DNA of 64,000 nucleotides from Mycobacterium sp. 3519A (GTDB taxonomy: Bacteria; Actinomycetota; Actinomycetes; Mycobacteriales; Mycobacteriaceae): positions 351,880 to 415,879 of the forward strand of contig NZ_OESG01000011.1 in assembly GCF_900240945.1 (NCBI RefSeq), given 5' to 3'. The notes below the pieces were generated by a model. It searched no databases. It was not told the DNA's origin and was given only the letters and a program-made list of their open reading frames with translations. The translations under genes were made by a program, and so were the position numbers. Positions 45,107-54,919 of this stretch are shown one piece after another. Positions within the stretch are counted from its first letter, which is position 1. Each line of letters starts with the position of its first letter.

Positions 45107-47622
45107 CCCGGCTGGCCGAGTTCGTGGTGCGACGGCCCAAGGTGGTGCTGTTTGCCGTCGCGGCTGTGCTTGGTGTCAGTATCGTTTTCGGCGGCACGGT
45201 CTCCGAGAAGCTCGGCATCGGTGGCTTCGTCGACCCCGCGTCGGAATCGACTCAAGTGGCCGATTTTCTCGACGAGAACTTCAGCACCACACCGAATCTG
45301 GTGCTTCAGGTTGCAGCCGCCGAAGGCACCGTCGACAGCCCGGCGGTCACCGCGGCCGCGGATCGACTGCGCAAACTCGTCGAAACCGAGTCGTCGGCGA
45401 AGGTGATCGGATCGTTCCAACAGGATCCGGCGGGCGATCTGCGTAGTCGCGACGGGCAGTCAGGGTTGATCCTGGTCAATGTGGGGGGTACCACCGACGA
45501 GGCCGCGAAGACGGCGAGGCGACTCATCGGGAAGCTACCCGCGACCGATCAAGACGTCTCGGTGCGCGTCGGCGGATCGCTTGGCGTGCAGGAGGAGATC
45601 GAGAGCAGGGTCCATCACGATCTGCTGATCAGCGAGAGCATCGCGTTGCCGATCTCGCTCGCGGTGCTGGTGCTCGTCTTCGGCGGACTCGTCGCGGCTT
45701 TCCTGCCGCTGGCCGTCGGTCTGACCTCGATCGTCACCACGATGCTGGTGTTGTACGTCATGACCACGATCACCGACGTCTCGGTGCATGCGCTCACCGT
45801 CGCGACGGCATTCGGACTCGGATTGTCCATCGACTTCGGCTTGCTCATGGTGTCGCGCTTCCGCGAGGAACGGGACAGGGGCAGAGACCACGAGTCGGCC
45901 ATCGTCGCGACGGTCACGACTGCCGGCCGCACGATCATCTTCAGCGCGGCCACCGTCACCCTGGCCATGGCTGGACTTCTGGTGTTCCCCACCTACTTCC
46001 TGCGCTCAGTCGGCGTCACGGCCAGTGCGGTCGTCATCCTGTCGGCCTTCAGCGCAATCGTCGTGGTGCCCGCACTCTTGGCCGTCCTGGGGCGGCGGAT
46101 TGACGGGCTCGCGGTGGTGCGTCGCAAGGCTCCGCTTTCGGCCGATTCGGTGTTCTGGCGACGTTTCGCCGGCGCGGTGACGCGCAGACCGCTGCGGTGC
46201 GCCTTGCCGGTCGTCGCTGCGCTGCTGGCTCTTGGCATTCCGTTCCTGAGCGCACAATTCGCCACGCCCGACGAGCGCGCGTTGCCGTCAGACTCGAACG
46301 CGCGCTTGTTGGCCGACTCACTGCACACCGACTACGCCGTGGACGCCTCGCAAGCGGTCACGCTGCTGGCCCGCACCGACGCCGCAGCCCTCGAAGAGCT
46401 CGCCGCCGCCGTGTCGGACATCCCCGACGTGGTCCGGATCGATGTGCTCCCTGCCAGTGAAAAGTCCGGCGCTGCTTACGGGTTGGCGTATCTATCGGTC
46501 GGTGCCCAGTCGGATGCCGCTCAACAAGTCGTGCGCGATATCCGTGCAAAGGTCACCGATCACCAGGTCCAAGTGGGCGGTCCCACCGCGACGCTCATCG
46601 ACAGCCGCGCCGCTGTCGCGGACCGGCTTCCGTTGGCGATCGCCATCATCGCACTGGCGACGTTCGTGCTGCTGTTCCTCTTCACGGGCAGCATCGTGGT
46701 GCCGGTCAAAGCGCTCGCCCTCAATCTGTTGGTGCTGAGCGCCGTGCTCGGAGCGATGGTCTGGATCTTCCAGGACGGGCATCTGGCTTCGTGGTTGGGC
46801 GTCAGACCCGCGCCGCTGAACCTGTCGATGGTGGTGCTGCTCTGCTGCATCGCGTTCAGCTTGTCCGTTGACTACGAAATCTTTTTGCTCAGCAGGATCA
46901 AGGAAGCCCGCGACGCGGGGTTGTCGAACAACGACGCCATCGTCGTCGGACTGGGGCGCGTGGGGCGAATCATCAGCAGTGCAGCGGTTTTGCTCACCAT
47001 CACGCTGCTGTCCTTCGCCAACGGGTTGTCCTTCATGAAGATGTTCGGCATCGGCACGGCGCTCGCGGTCGTCCTCGACGCGACCGTGATCCGCGGCATC
47101 ATCGTGCCTGCATTCCTGCGCGTCGCAGGCGAGTTCAACTGGTGGGCGCCGCGGCCACTTCGACGGCTGCACGATCGCATCGGCTTGCGCGAGGTGCCAC
47201 CGAGTGTCGCGCCGACGCGGTGCTCAGAGCCGGATACCGTCCGCTTCCTGAACAACGCGCTCAACGCTCCGACGGTCCGGATCAGGCCGCTGCTGGGTTT
47301 CCTTGTTCTCGAGGACGATTCCCGAGTCGCGATCGACCGGGACTGCGTGGTAGGCCGGATCCCGCAGGAGTCCAGCGCCGTCGGACGACGCGGCTTTCGT
47401 CCCATTCGCATCCCCGGACTCACGAGCGAGATGTCGCGGGTCCACATCGAGATCCGCCACGTCAACGGTCAGGTGTTCGTGGTCGACGCCGGCTCCAGGA
47501 ACGGCACCTTCATCCGTGAGCCCGCGGGTCGCGGCTGGGTCCGGTTGGCGCCCTTGCGCCCTGCGCTGTTGCGTCCTGGAACGGTCATCCGGATCGGCTG
47601 CCGGACGCTCCGCTACGAATAG
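45100..47622 (+). CDS. MMPL-family lipid exporter with C-terminal FHA domain
   Basis: An 840-residue protein. Residues 1-~720 are an RND/MMPL transporter: two repeats, each with a membrane helix, a periplasmic loop and five further helices. The second repeat has SLSVDYEIFLLSRIKEARDAGLSNNDAI, and the first has FGLGLSIDFGLLMVSRFREE. Residues ~725-840 form an FHA domain: DRDCVVGRIP, then LTSEMSRVHIEIRHVNGQVFVVDAGSRNGTFI, with the Arg, Ser and Asn phosphothreonine-binding residues. It probably exports the operon's lipid across the inner membrane. The FHA suggests control by a Ser/Thr kinase. Confidence 0.92.
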   Translation: MLTRLAEFVVRRPKVVLFAVAAVLGVSIVFGGTVSEKLGIGGFVDPASESTQVADFLDENFSTTPNLVLQVAAAEGTVDSPAVTAAADRLRKLVETESSAKVIGSFQQDPAGDLRSRDGQSGLILVNVGGTTDEAAKTARRLIGKLPATDQDVSVRVGGSLGVQEEIESRVHHDLLISESIALPISLAVLVLVFGGLVAAFLPLAVGLTSIVTTMLVLYVMTTITDVSVHALTVATAFGLGLSIDFGLLMVSRFREERDRGRDHESAIVATVTTAGRTIIFSAATVTLAMAGLLVFPTYFLRSVGVTASAVVILSAFSAIVVVPALLAVLGRRIDGLAVVRRKAPLSADSVFWRRFAGAVTRRPLRCALPVVAALLALGIPFLSAQFATPDERALPSDSNARLLADSLHTDYAVDASQAVTLLARTDAAALEELAAAVSDIPDVVRIDVLPASEKSGAAYGLAYLSVGAQSDAAQQVVRDIRAKVTDHQVQVGGPTATLIDSRAAVADRLPLAIAIIALATFVLLFLFTGSIVVPVKALALNLLVLSAVLGAMVWIFQDGHLASWLGVRPAPLNLSMVVLLCCIAFSLSVDYEIFLLSRIKEARDAGLSNNDAIVVGLGRVGRIISSAAVLLTITLLSFANGLSFMKMFGIGTALAVVLDATVIRGIIVPAFLRVAGEFNWWAPRPLRRLHDRIGLREVPPSVAPTRCSEPDTVRFLNNALNAPTVRIRPLLGFLVLEDDSRVAIDRDCVVGRIPQESSAVGRRGFRPIRIPGLTSEMSRVHIEIRHVNGQVFVVDAGSRNGTFIREPAGRGWVRLAPLRPALLRPGTVIRIGCRTLRYE

Positions 47623-47649
47623 GCTTACCGGCCAACGGGTCCGGCGCCG

Positions 47650-48495
47650 TCAACGCCCCGATTCCGAAGGGTCTCGGGTCACCCGATCGGGTCGGGCGTA
47701 CACGTTCATCGATTCGCCCCGCAGGAACGCCACCAGTGTCAGCCCGGACTGGCTCGCCAGGTCCACCGCCAGCGATGACGGCGCCGACACCGCGGCCAGC
47801 ACCGGAATGCCTGCCATCACGGCTTTCTGGGTGAGCTCGAAGGACGCCCGTCCGCTGACCAGTAACACGGTCCCGGTCAGCGGGATGCGGCGGGCTTCCA
47901 GCGCCCAGCCGATCACCTTGTCGACGGCATTGTGTCTGCCGATGTCCTCACGCACGGCGAGCATGGTGCCGTTGGTGTCGAACAGCGCCGCACCGTGCAA
48001 CCCGCCGGTGCTGGCGAACACCTTCTGCTCGGCGCGCAGCTTGTCGGGCATGGCGGCCAGCGTGTCCATGGCCACCGTCGACGGATCGTCACCGGGGCAA
48101 TGACGGCTGCTCAGCCGCACGGCGTCCAACGATGCTTTGCCGCAGACGCCACACGACGAGGTGGTGTAGAAGTTGCGGGTGACGTCCACATCGGGCATCC
48201 GCACACCCGGCGCCAGCGTCACGTCCAGCACGTTGTACGTGTTGACACCGTCGTCGGTGGCGCCTCGGCAATACCGCACGGCCAGCACATCGTCACGCTC
48301 GGCGATCACACCCTCGGTGAGGAGAAAACCCTGGGCCAGTTCGATATCCGAACCCGGTGTGCGCATGGTGACGGTGACCGCGGTGCCGTTGACTCTGATC
48401 TCCAGCGGTTCCTCGACCACCAGGGTGTCCGGCCGTGCGACGGAATCGTCGGCGGTGACGTGTTGGACGCGCCTGCGCGCGGTCACTCTGCCCAT
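47650..48495 (-). CDS. fdhD: formate dehydrogenase accessory sulfurtransferase FdhD
   Basis: A 281-residue protein. The sulfur-transfer motif [18 protein letters not shown] has both cysteines. [27 protein letters not shown] and [36 protein letters not shown] are family signatures. It carries sulfur from IscS to the molybdenum cofactor of formate dehydrogenase; no dehydrogenase gene is in the window. It follows the Gfo/Idh/MocA gene by 9 bases. Confidence 0.93.
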   Translation of the reverse strand: MGRVTARRRVQHVTADDSVARPDTLVVEEPLEIRVNGTAVTVTMRTPGSDIELAQGFLLTEGVIAERDDVLAVRYCRGATDDGVNTYNVLDVTLAPGVRMPDVDVTRNFYTTSSCGVCGKASLDAVRLSSRHCPGDDPSTVAMDTLAAMPDKLRAEQKVFASTGGLHGAALFDTNGTMLAVREDIGRHNAVDKVIGWALEARRIPLTGTVLLVSGRASFELTQKAVMAGIPVLAAVSAPSSLAVDLASQSGLTLVAFLRGESMNVYARPDRVTRDPSESGR

Positions 48496-48504
48496 GCCAC
48501 CAGC

Positions 48505-49599
48505 CTAGGCCGAGTCGAAGTCGACCCAGGCGGCGTCGTCGGCGTTCGACGCCAGGGTGGCCTCGACGAAGCGGACACCGATCAGCCCGTCGACGCCGGT
48601 GGGGATCGACAAATCATGGGCGGGTTGACCGCGCAGCAGGTCGGCGAGGTCTGAATAGAAGTTCGCGAAGGCCTCGAGGAAGCCTTCCGGATGGCCGAGG
48701 CCGATGCGGGTGAGGCGGGCCGCGTCGTCGGAAAGCGTGCTCATGCCGTGCGGCAGGATCGTTGCGCCGCCTCCGGCGTCGCGCACCGTCAGGTGTTGCG
48801 GGTCTTCGTGGCGCCATTCCAGGCTCGCCTTGTCGCCGAACACCCGGATCCGCAGCCCGTGCTCGTGACCGGTGGCGGCCATGGTCGCCCACACCGTCGC
48901 GGGTGCACCGTTGGCCAGCGTCAAGCGCACGGTCGCGTTGTCGAACACCTGCCGGCCCGGCACGAGCGTGCTGAGTTCGGCCGAGACCCGGATCGGCTCC
49001 AGACCGGTGATGTAGCGCAGCAAATGAAACGCGTGGGTGCCGACGTCTGCGACGGCGGTTGCGACGCCGCCGCGTGCCGGGTCCATCCGCCACTGGTCGA
49101 CGTCGGCCGCCGCCCAGCCGGACGCATGCTCCGCAGCGACGAACCGTATTCTGCCGAGCTCGCCGTTGCGCACCATTCTGGCCGCGTGCCTGACCATCGG
49201 ATACGCCGAATAGATGTGCGGGACAGCAAGAATCACGTTGTTGGCGGCCGCGGTCGCGACGAGCTGCTCGGCCGTGGCCGAATCGTTGGTCAGCGGCTTC
49301 TCACACACGACCGCGATGCCGGCCTCGAGGAACGCGGTGGTGATGTCGAAGTGGCTGTCGTTGGGGGTGACGACAGCGACCACGTCGAGGCGCCCGGCTT
49401 CTTGTTCGGCCATCTGCCGGTAATCTTCGTACACACGCTCGACATTCAGTGTTTCGGCAAACTCCTCCGACGCTGCCTGGTCTCTGCCGAAAATTCCTGC
49501 CGTCAGCACGTATTGGTTGTCCAGCCACATCGCGTGGCGGTGGGCCGCGCCGATCATCGCGCCCGGCCCGCCGCCGACCATGCCCGCATTGAGTCGCAT
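48505..49599 (-). CDS. Gfo/Idh/MocA-family NAD(P)-dependent oxidoreductase
   Basis: A 364-residue protein: N-terminal Rossmann fold [21 protein letters not shown], the cofactor/catalytic segment [18 protein letters not shown] with the EKP motif, and [23 protein letters not shown] containing the conserved D...H pair. Relatives oxidise sugars or inositols. The substrate is unknown. It is co-directional with fdhD, with a 9-bp gap, although no functional link is evident. Confidence 0.88.
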   Translation of the reverse strand: MRLNAGMVGGGPGAMIGAAHRHAMWLDNQYVLTAGIFGRDQAASEEFAETLNVERVYEDYRQMAEQEAGRLDVVAVVTPNDSHFDITTAFLEAGIAVVCEKPLTNDSATAEQLVATAAANNVILAVPHIYSAYPMVRHAARMVRNGELGRIRFVAAEHASGWAAADVDQWRMDPARGGVATAVADVGTHAFHLLRYITGLEPIRVSAELSTLVPGRQVFDNATVRLTLANGAPATVWATMAATGHEHGLRIRVFGDKASLEWRHEDPQHLTVRDAGGGATILPHGMSTLSDDAARLTRIGLGHPEGFLEAFANFYSDLADLLRGQPAHDLSIPTGVDGLIGVRFVEATLASNADDAAWVDFDSA

Positions 49600-49659
49600 C
49601 CCTCCATCTTCCGCGTGCGAGCGCCGGGCGTGCGCTATCTACGCCGGGCAGATGGCCAA

Positions 49660-50403
49660 CGTGTCGGATCTCGCGCGCCGGCGCGGAGTACTTCCTGGTC
49701 GGGCCCGCGCTTCTTCCTCGCCCGCCCCGATCTGGTCAACGCGGGGCGTACCTTGTTTGGCGCCAAGCCCCCCAAGGGCCAAGAGTTCGACGACCATTAC
49801 TTCGGCGCCGTGCCCGAGCGGGTGCTCGGCTTCATGATGGACATCGAGCGAGAGCTGTGCAAGCTCGGCATCCCGGCCAAGACTCGGCACAACGAGGTGG
49901 CGCTCGGCCAATTCGAGGTCGCGCCGATGTTCGAGCGAGCCAATCTCGCCTCCGATCACCAGCAACTGCTGATGACCACCTTCAAGACGATCGCCAAGAA
50001 ACGCGGCATGGAATGCCTGTTCCACGAGAAGCCGGTCATCCGAGCGGTGCACAAATATGCACCGTTGCTCCGGATCTCGGTGGCTTCGGCGACCAACGAC
50101 CATCGACTCGGCGCGAATGACGCTCCGCCCGCGATCATCTCGATCTTCCTCGGCGATCAACTCGCCGATGTCTTCGAGCAGATCGCCAAGGATCGGCACA
50201 TCGTCGAAGGGCAGCGCGGTGGTGTTCAACGGCGACGGCTAGTCGGAGAAATGGCAGATCGAAGCCGCCGAGCGCGGTCTGCCCGCGACGTTCTGCTGCC
50301 CGCCATGAACGCGGTGCGTACCGCCGCGGACACGTTGAAAGGCATTGTGGCGGAGGATTGTTGGCCGCCGCGGACCTATCAGGAGATGCTCTACATCCTC
50401 TGA
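49660..50403 (+). pseudogene. decayed type III glutamine synthetase (GlnN-like)
   Basis: Clear GS III segments survive: [75 protein letters not shown], then [49 protein letters not shown]. The C-terminus is [36 protein letters not shown]. The N-terminal third is missing. About 60 residues are deleted after FHEKP (near 50034). A frameshift near 50210 leads to VVFNGDG, TAG at 50240-50242 where Tyr is expected, and [15 protein letters not shown]. Another deletion precedes the C-terminus. It cannot be functional. Confidence 0.9.
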
Positions 50404-50431
50404 AGCGACATCGCGGATCACGTGACCAGCC

Positions 50432-50932
50432 TCAGGTGTTCTTGGCGATCCAATCCGACGTGAAGCGCTCGATGACAGCAAACTGATGGGCGAGCGAGCG
50501 GCCCATGATGTTCTCGAACTTGCCGCCGACCAATGGCACTTTGAATTCCACGGTCGCTTCGCATTTCAGGCGCGAACCGTTACGCGCCGGCGCCAGCAAG
50601 GCCATTCCGACGCCGGACCCCGGCGCCCCGTGTGCGGCGATGTCAACTTCTCCGCGCATGATGCCGTCGCAGATCGGACTCCACGTCTCGGTCTGCAGGA
50701 CTCGCCAACTGTGTGGGAAGAACTTCGCGACCAGCGCAGGCAGCCCTTCGTCGCGCACTTCGTGAACGATGACGACGGTCACGGAGCCGTCGTCGACGGT
50801 CAGCGAGTCCAGCCTGCCCAAGCCGCCGAATGCCGCCAGCCGCGCCACCCAGTAACCCTCCGCTGAGAACGCCGCATGAATCTGTTCGACGCTGGCCGAG
50901 GAGTCGATCGAGAATTCGACTGACCGTGGCAC
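50432..50932 (-). CDS. DUF2505 family protein
   Basis: About 166 residues from GTG 50932 (VPRSVEFSIDSSASVEQIHAAFSAEGYWVARLAAFGG), the usual beginning of mycobacterial DUF2505 proteins. A START-like fold is suggested by TETWSPICDGIMRGEVDIAAHGAPGSGVGMALLAP and the C-terminal helix ENIMGRSLAHQFAVIERFTSDWI. The function is unknown. The open frame extends to 51025, but the extra residues do not look like the family. Confidence 0.82.
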   Translation of the reverse strand: MPRSVEFSIDSSASVEQIHAAFSAEGYWVARLAAFGGLGRLDSLTVDDGSVTVVIVHEVRDEGLPALVAKFFPHSWRVLQTETWSPICDGIMRGEVDIAAHGAPGSGVGMALLAPARNGSRLKCEATVEFKVPLVGGKFENIMGRSLAHQFAVIERFTSDWIAKNT

Positions 50933-51288
50933 ACCAAGGAGGCTAGCCGCGAGTGCTGCATCGAACAGAGTAATTGACGCCTGCGTCCGCGAAACTCTTT
51001 GCCCACGAGACTTTTTCGGGAGCAAAGAGCTATGTGATGGTTTACCTCTCCGTCAATTGAGAGTTAGTCTGATCGGCAAAGAAGCACGTCTCACTGGATT
51101 GAGCCCGGAAAGGGCGGCAGGCCGCGCTCTGGTGAACCGTTCCCGGGTACCAGGTACCGGGCTTCTCGTCGCAACCTTGAGGCGAGGTGAACCGACGTGG
51201 GGGACAGAATCGGGCGCTTGGTCCCGCTCAGCGGTGAGGGCGGCCCGATTTGCTAAAGCGTTGGCCGACAAGGTTGCCGCGGACGGGC
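50933..51288. other. intergenic region upstream of the MmpL-NRPS locus, with hairpins
   Basis: 356 bases, probably the promoter of the second lipid locus. CTCTTTGC (50995-51002) is mirrored by GCAAAGAG (51022-51029). A near-palindrome CCCGGGTACC-A-GGTACCGGG lies at about 51146-51165. No convincing gene is seen. A plus-strand open frame continuous with mmpL is present from 51250, but ATG 51289 starts the recognisable protein. Confidence 0.45.
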
Positions 51289-54200
51289 ATGACGGGCACA
51301 GCCACAGCGGGCCGTGTTTTCCAGCGGCTGGGCGAGTTCATCGTGTGGAAGCCGTGGATCGTGGTCGCCTGCTGGATTGCGCTGGCCCTCGTTCTGCCAA
51401 CGATGTTTCCGAGCTTGGCATCGGTCGTACAGAAGCAGCCCGCCTCTCCGTTACCCGCCGGCGCCCCGGCGATGGTCGCCACGGAGCAGATGGCCAAGGC
51501 GTTCCCCGATTCCGGTTCGGAAGACAACGTGCTGCTGTTGCTCTTGACCAACGAACGCGGGTTGAGCGCGTCTGACGAACAGATCTACCGAACGTTGGTC
51601 GACCGCCTCCATCGGGACATCAACGACGTCGTCATGTTGCAGGACTTCGTTAGCACACCTGCGTTGCGCGAAACACTCACCAGCCGGGACGGAAAAGCTT
51701 GGATCCTGCCGGTTGGCCTCGCAGGTACCTGGGGTTCCGCGGCGTCCGACGCCGCGTACAAACGGGTTACCGGCATCGTCGAGAACACCGTCGCCGGCAC
51801 GACGCTTACGGCGAACCGGACCGGAACAGCGGCCACCGTCGCTGACTACATCGACGTCAGTGCTCGAGATCAAGGCCGGATCGAAGCTGCGATCATGACT
51901 CTGTTGCTGGTGATCCTGCTGATCATCTACCGCAACCCGATCACGATGTTGTTGCCGTTGGTCACCATCGGCTTCTCGCTCGCGATCGCAGGGCCGGTCC
52001 TGGCCGGGGTCTCCCAACTGGGCCTGGCGGTTTCGAGTCAGACGATCGTCTTTCTCACGGGAATGGTCGCCGGTGCCGGAACGGATTACGCCGTCTTTCT
52101 CATCAGCCGGTACCACGACTTCTTGCGCCACGGCGCGGACTCGGACCAAGCGGTGAAGAGCGCGTTGAGCTCCATCGGAAAGGTGATCGCCGCTTCGGCT
52201 GCCACGGTCGGCCTCACGTTCCTTGGGATGAGCTTCACCCGATTGGAATTGTTTGCAACGACCGGTCCCGCGTTGGCGATCGGGATCGCCCTCGCGTTCG
52301 TTGCTGCGGTGACCCTGCTGCCAGCCATCGTCGTCCTGACCGGTCGCCGAGGCTGGATCAGACCACGGCGTGAACTCACCACCCGTTTCTGGCGGAGGTC
52401 TGGCATTCGAATTGTCCGCCGCCCCGCGGCCAATCTTGTCGCGAGCTTGATCGTGTTGATCGTCTTGGCCGGTTGCCTGGGTGTGGTGCGCTACAACTAC
52501 GACGACCGCAGGGCGCTGCCGAATTCCGTCGAAAGCTCAATCGGCTATGCCGCGATGGATCGACATTTCCCGTTGAGTTCGATGATTCCCCAGTACCTGT
52601 TGATTCAGTCACCGCACGATTTGCTGACTCCAAAAGCGCTCGCCGACATGGAACAAATGGCACAGCGGGTAAGCCAGCTCCCCGCTATGGCGGCGGTCCG
52701 CGGTATCACTCGACCCAACGGAGTGCCGCTGGAAGAAGCCAGCACGACGCATCAGGCCGGCGAAGTGGGAAAGCGACTCGACGACGCGTCGGTGCTGATC
52801 AAGGATCGCGGCGCCGACTTGGACCGATTAGCCTCTGGCTCAAACCAATTGGCCGACGGCATAACCGTCCTTCGGGACCAGTTAACCAAGCTGATGTCCG
52901 GCGTCAGCGGTCTGATCGATGCTCTCAAGTCGGTCGAGAGCCAGTTCGGCGGGAGCACGACGTTCGGACAGATGGGTGACTCCGGCCGCCTGATCGGCGG
53001 AATGCGCTCCCTCGGTGACACGCTTCAAGTGACCTTCGGCAATATGGCCACCAATCTGGAGTGGGTTGATCCGGTAGTGGTCGCACTCGACGGCAGCCCA
53101 TACTGCGACGGCGACCCCCTCTGTGTCGGTGCGCGCGACCAGTTCCGGCAGATTCAAACCGCCAAAAACGATGGGACCATCCAAAAGCTCGCCGGGCAGT
53201 TGCAGTCGACTGGACCGCTTTCCAATCTGTCGCAGATGGTCTCGAAGTTGACCTCATTGATGAACTCGCTCACCGGTCCGATGGGCTCGGTCGGAATGGC
53301 CGGCGGCAGCGGCTCGTCTCAACCCGGCGACATGCAACAAGGCCTTGATTCACTTGCCGATGGAGGGCGGCAGGTGGCTGACGGTGTGCAGGAACTCGTT
53401 AACCAAACCAAACGGATGGGCGCAGATCTCACCGAGGCGTCAAAGTTCCTGCTGGCAATGAAGAATGATGCCGCGACGCCATCGATGGCGGGGTTCTATA
53501 TTCCGCCGCAAGTGTTGACGTCGGACGATTTCAAGAAGGCGGCCACGTTCTTTGTGTCGGCTGATGGGCATGTGGCGAGGTATTTGGTACAGACGGAACT
53601 GAGTCCCTTCAGCACCGCAGCAATGGATCAAGTCAATGCGGTCATCAATACCGCTCGTGGAGCTCAGGTGAACACCGCGCTGGCGGATGCGAAGATATCG
53701 ATGACGGGATACACGGCGACCCTCCGAGACGCGCGGGACTACTACAACCACGACATTCGATTCATCGTCCTCTTGACCGTGATTGTCGTGCTCTTCATCC
53801 TGATTGCTCTGCTGCGTGCGATCGTCGCGCCGCTTTACCTCATCGCTTCGGTGGTCATTTCCTATTTGGCGGCGCTCGGTATGGGCGTCGTCGTGTTCCA
53901 ATTCGTCCTTGGCCAGGAATTGCACTGGAGCGTGCCCGGGCTTGCCTTCATCATCTTGGTCGCAATGGGCGCGGACTACAACATGCTGCTCATCTCCCGC
54001 ATCCGCGACGAGTCGCCGCGGGGCATACGATTCGGCGTCATCCGCACCGTCGGCTCGACCGGCGGTGTGATCACTGCGGCTGGGCTCATCTTCGCAGCCT
54101 CCATGTTCGGTCTGCTGTTCTCCAGCATCAGCACCAACATCCAAGCGGGCTTTGTGGTTGGCATAGGAATTCTGTTGGACACCTTTCTAGTACGTACAGT

Positions 54201-54324
54201 GACGGTCCCGGCGATGGCTGTTCTGGTAGGTCGTGCGAACTGGTGGCCGTCGCAATGGCGACCGCGGTTGCCGGAGCGGGTCAGCTCACCCGAACGACGT
54301 ACAGCAGGTGTGCCAGATGGATGA
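51289..54324 (+). CDS. MmpL-family lipid/lipopeptide transporter
   Basis: About 1011 residues of RND-superfamily architecture: a first membrane helix ([20 protein letters not shown]), a periplasmic loop, helices including [20 protein letters not shown] and a large second periplasmic domain (~400-800) with coiled helices. A second helix bundle carries [20 protein letters not shown], with the conserved Asp-Tyr proton-relay pairs. Its length and sequence style match MmpL4/MmpL10-type exporters. No mmpS is adjacent. It heads the mbtH-PKS-NRPS set, consistent with exporting their lipopeptide. Confidence 0.9.
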   Translation: MTGTATAGRVFQRLGEFIVWKPWIVVACWIALALVLPTMFPSLASVVQKQPASPLPAGAPAMVATEQMAKAFPDSGSEDNVLLLLLTNERGLSASDEQIYRTLVDRLHRDINDVVMLQDFVSTPALRETLTSRDGKAWILPVGLAGTWGSAASDAAYKRVTGIVENTVAGTTLTANRTGTAATVADYIDVSARDQGRIEAAIMTLLLVILLIIYRNPITMLLPLVTIGFSLAIAGPVLAGVSQLGLAVSSQTIVFLTGMVAGAGTDYAVFLISRYHDFLRHGADSDQAVKSALSSIGKVIAASAATVGLTFLGMSFTRLELFATTGPALAIGIALAFVAAVTLLPAIVVLTGRRGWIRPRRELTTRFWRRSGIRIVRRPAANLVASLIVLIVLAGCLGVVRYNYDDRRALPNSVESSIGYAAMDRHFPLSSMIPQYLLIQSPHDLLTPKALADMEQMAQRVSQLPAMAAVRGITRPNGVPLEEASTTHQAGEVGKRLDDASVLIKDRGADLDRLASGSNQLADGITVLRDQLTKLMSGVSGLIDALKSVESQFGGSTTFGQMGDSGRLIGGMRSLGDTLQVTFGNMATNLEWVDPVVVALDGSPYCDGDPLCVGARDQFRQIQTAKNDGTIQKLAGQLQSTGPLSNLSQMVSKLTSLMNSLTGPMGSVGMAGGSGSSQPGDMQQGLDSLADGGRQVADGVQELVNQTKRMGADLTEASKFLLAMKNDAATPSMAGFYIPPQVLTSDDFKKAATFFVSADGHVARYLVQTELSPFSTAAMDQVNAVINTARGAQVNTALADAKISMTGYTATLRDARDYYNHDIRFIVLLTVIVVLFILIALLRAIVAPLYLIASVVISYLAALGMGVVVFQFVLGQELHWSVPGLAFIILVAMGADYNMLLISRIRDESPRGIRFGVIRTVGSTGGVITAAGLIFAASMFGLLFSSISTNIQAGFVVGIGILLDTFLVRTVTVPAMAVLVGRANWWPSQWRPRLPERVSSPERRTAGVPDG

Positions 54325-54435
54325 CAACACCTGGGATCTCCTTTGCTATTTGTCAAAACCTCGGTCCGACATTGTTCGTGAGCAGTACCGTTTGGAACCG
54401 TTCCATCTAACTCGACTAGATGCCTTGGAGAACCA

Positions 54436-54663
54436 ATGAGCATCAACCCGTTCGACGACGAGAGTGCCAACTTCCTCGTTTTGGTCAACGACGAAGAGCA
54501 ACACAGCCTGTGGCCAACGTTTTCCGATGTTCCGGACGGCTGGCGGGTGGTTTACGGCGAAGCGGACCGCGCGTCGTGTCTGGACTACATCGAAAAGAAC
54601 TGGCCCGACATCAGACCGAAGAGTCTGCGCGACAGGATTGCTGAGCGTGAGGCCGAGAGATAG
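54436..54663 (+). CDS. mbtH: MbtH-like NRPS chaperone
   Basis: A 75-residue protein: [67 protein letters not shown]. The [18 protein letters not shown] and NW.D.RP.SL motifs are all intact. It binds and activates NRPS adenylation domains. Normally the NRPS follows directly. Here it is followed by an NRPS stub and a PKS, and the intact NRPS comes 7 kb later. Confidence 0.95.
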   Translation: MSINPFDDESANFLVLVNDEEQHSLWPTFSDVPDGWRVVYGEADRASCLDYIEKNWPDIRPKSLRDRIAEREAER

Positions 54664-54738
54664 CCGGATGTCGGCGTCCGGCTGGTGAGAACAACTCAAG
54701 AGCGGTGAGGAGAGCCGACTGGATTGGGGGGCGGTCGG

Positions 54739-54903
54739 ATGGAACTTGGTCGCCAGGCACTTGAGCGGTCGCGACGACCACTGAAGATGCGGCTTGCCCA
54801 TGAATCCGTTCCCTTCGCAACGGACTACCGGTCCCGAGCAAACATGTTGATTCAGAACACTTTTCAACGGCAAGAACCCACCCTTACAGAACCTCCGAAC
54901 TAG
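54739..54903 (+). pseudogene. truncated NRPS N-terminus (stub) after mbtH
   Basis: A 54-codon frame, MELGRQALERSRRPLKMRLAHESV and onward to TAG. It resembles the first 24 residues of the intact NRPS at 61636 (MEPSDRTYPLTRGQLDIWLAHETV). The DNA around the two starts shares an exact 20-base direct repeat at 54726-54745 and 61623-61642, including the start codon. After residue 24 similarity is lost and the frame closes. It is best explained as the abandoned start of an NRPS gene left when the PKS gene came to lie here. Confidence 0.65.
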
Positions 54904-54919
54904 AAGAGGGTGACGGGCA

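Noticed and set aside
48691..49640. 570-codon plus-strand frame running into the glutamine synthetase relic
   Set aside because: Its first 300 codons are antisense to the Gfo/Idh/MocA gene; only the last part carries GS III sequence.
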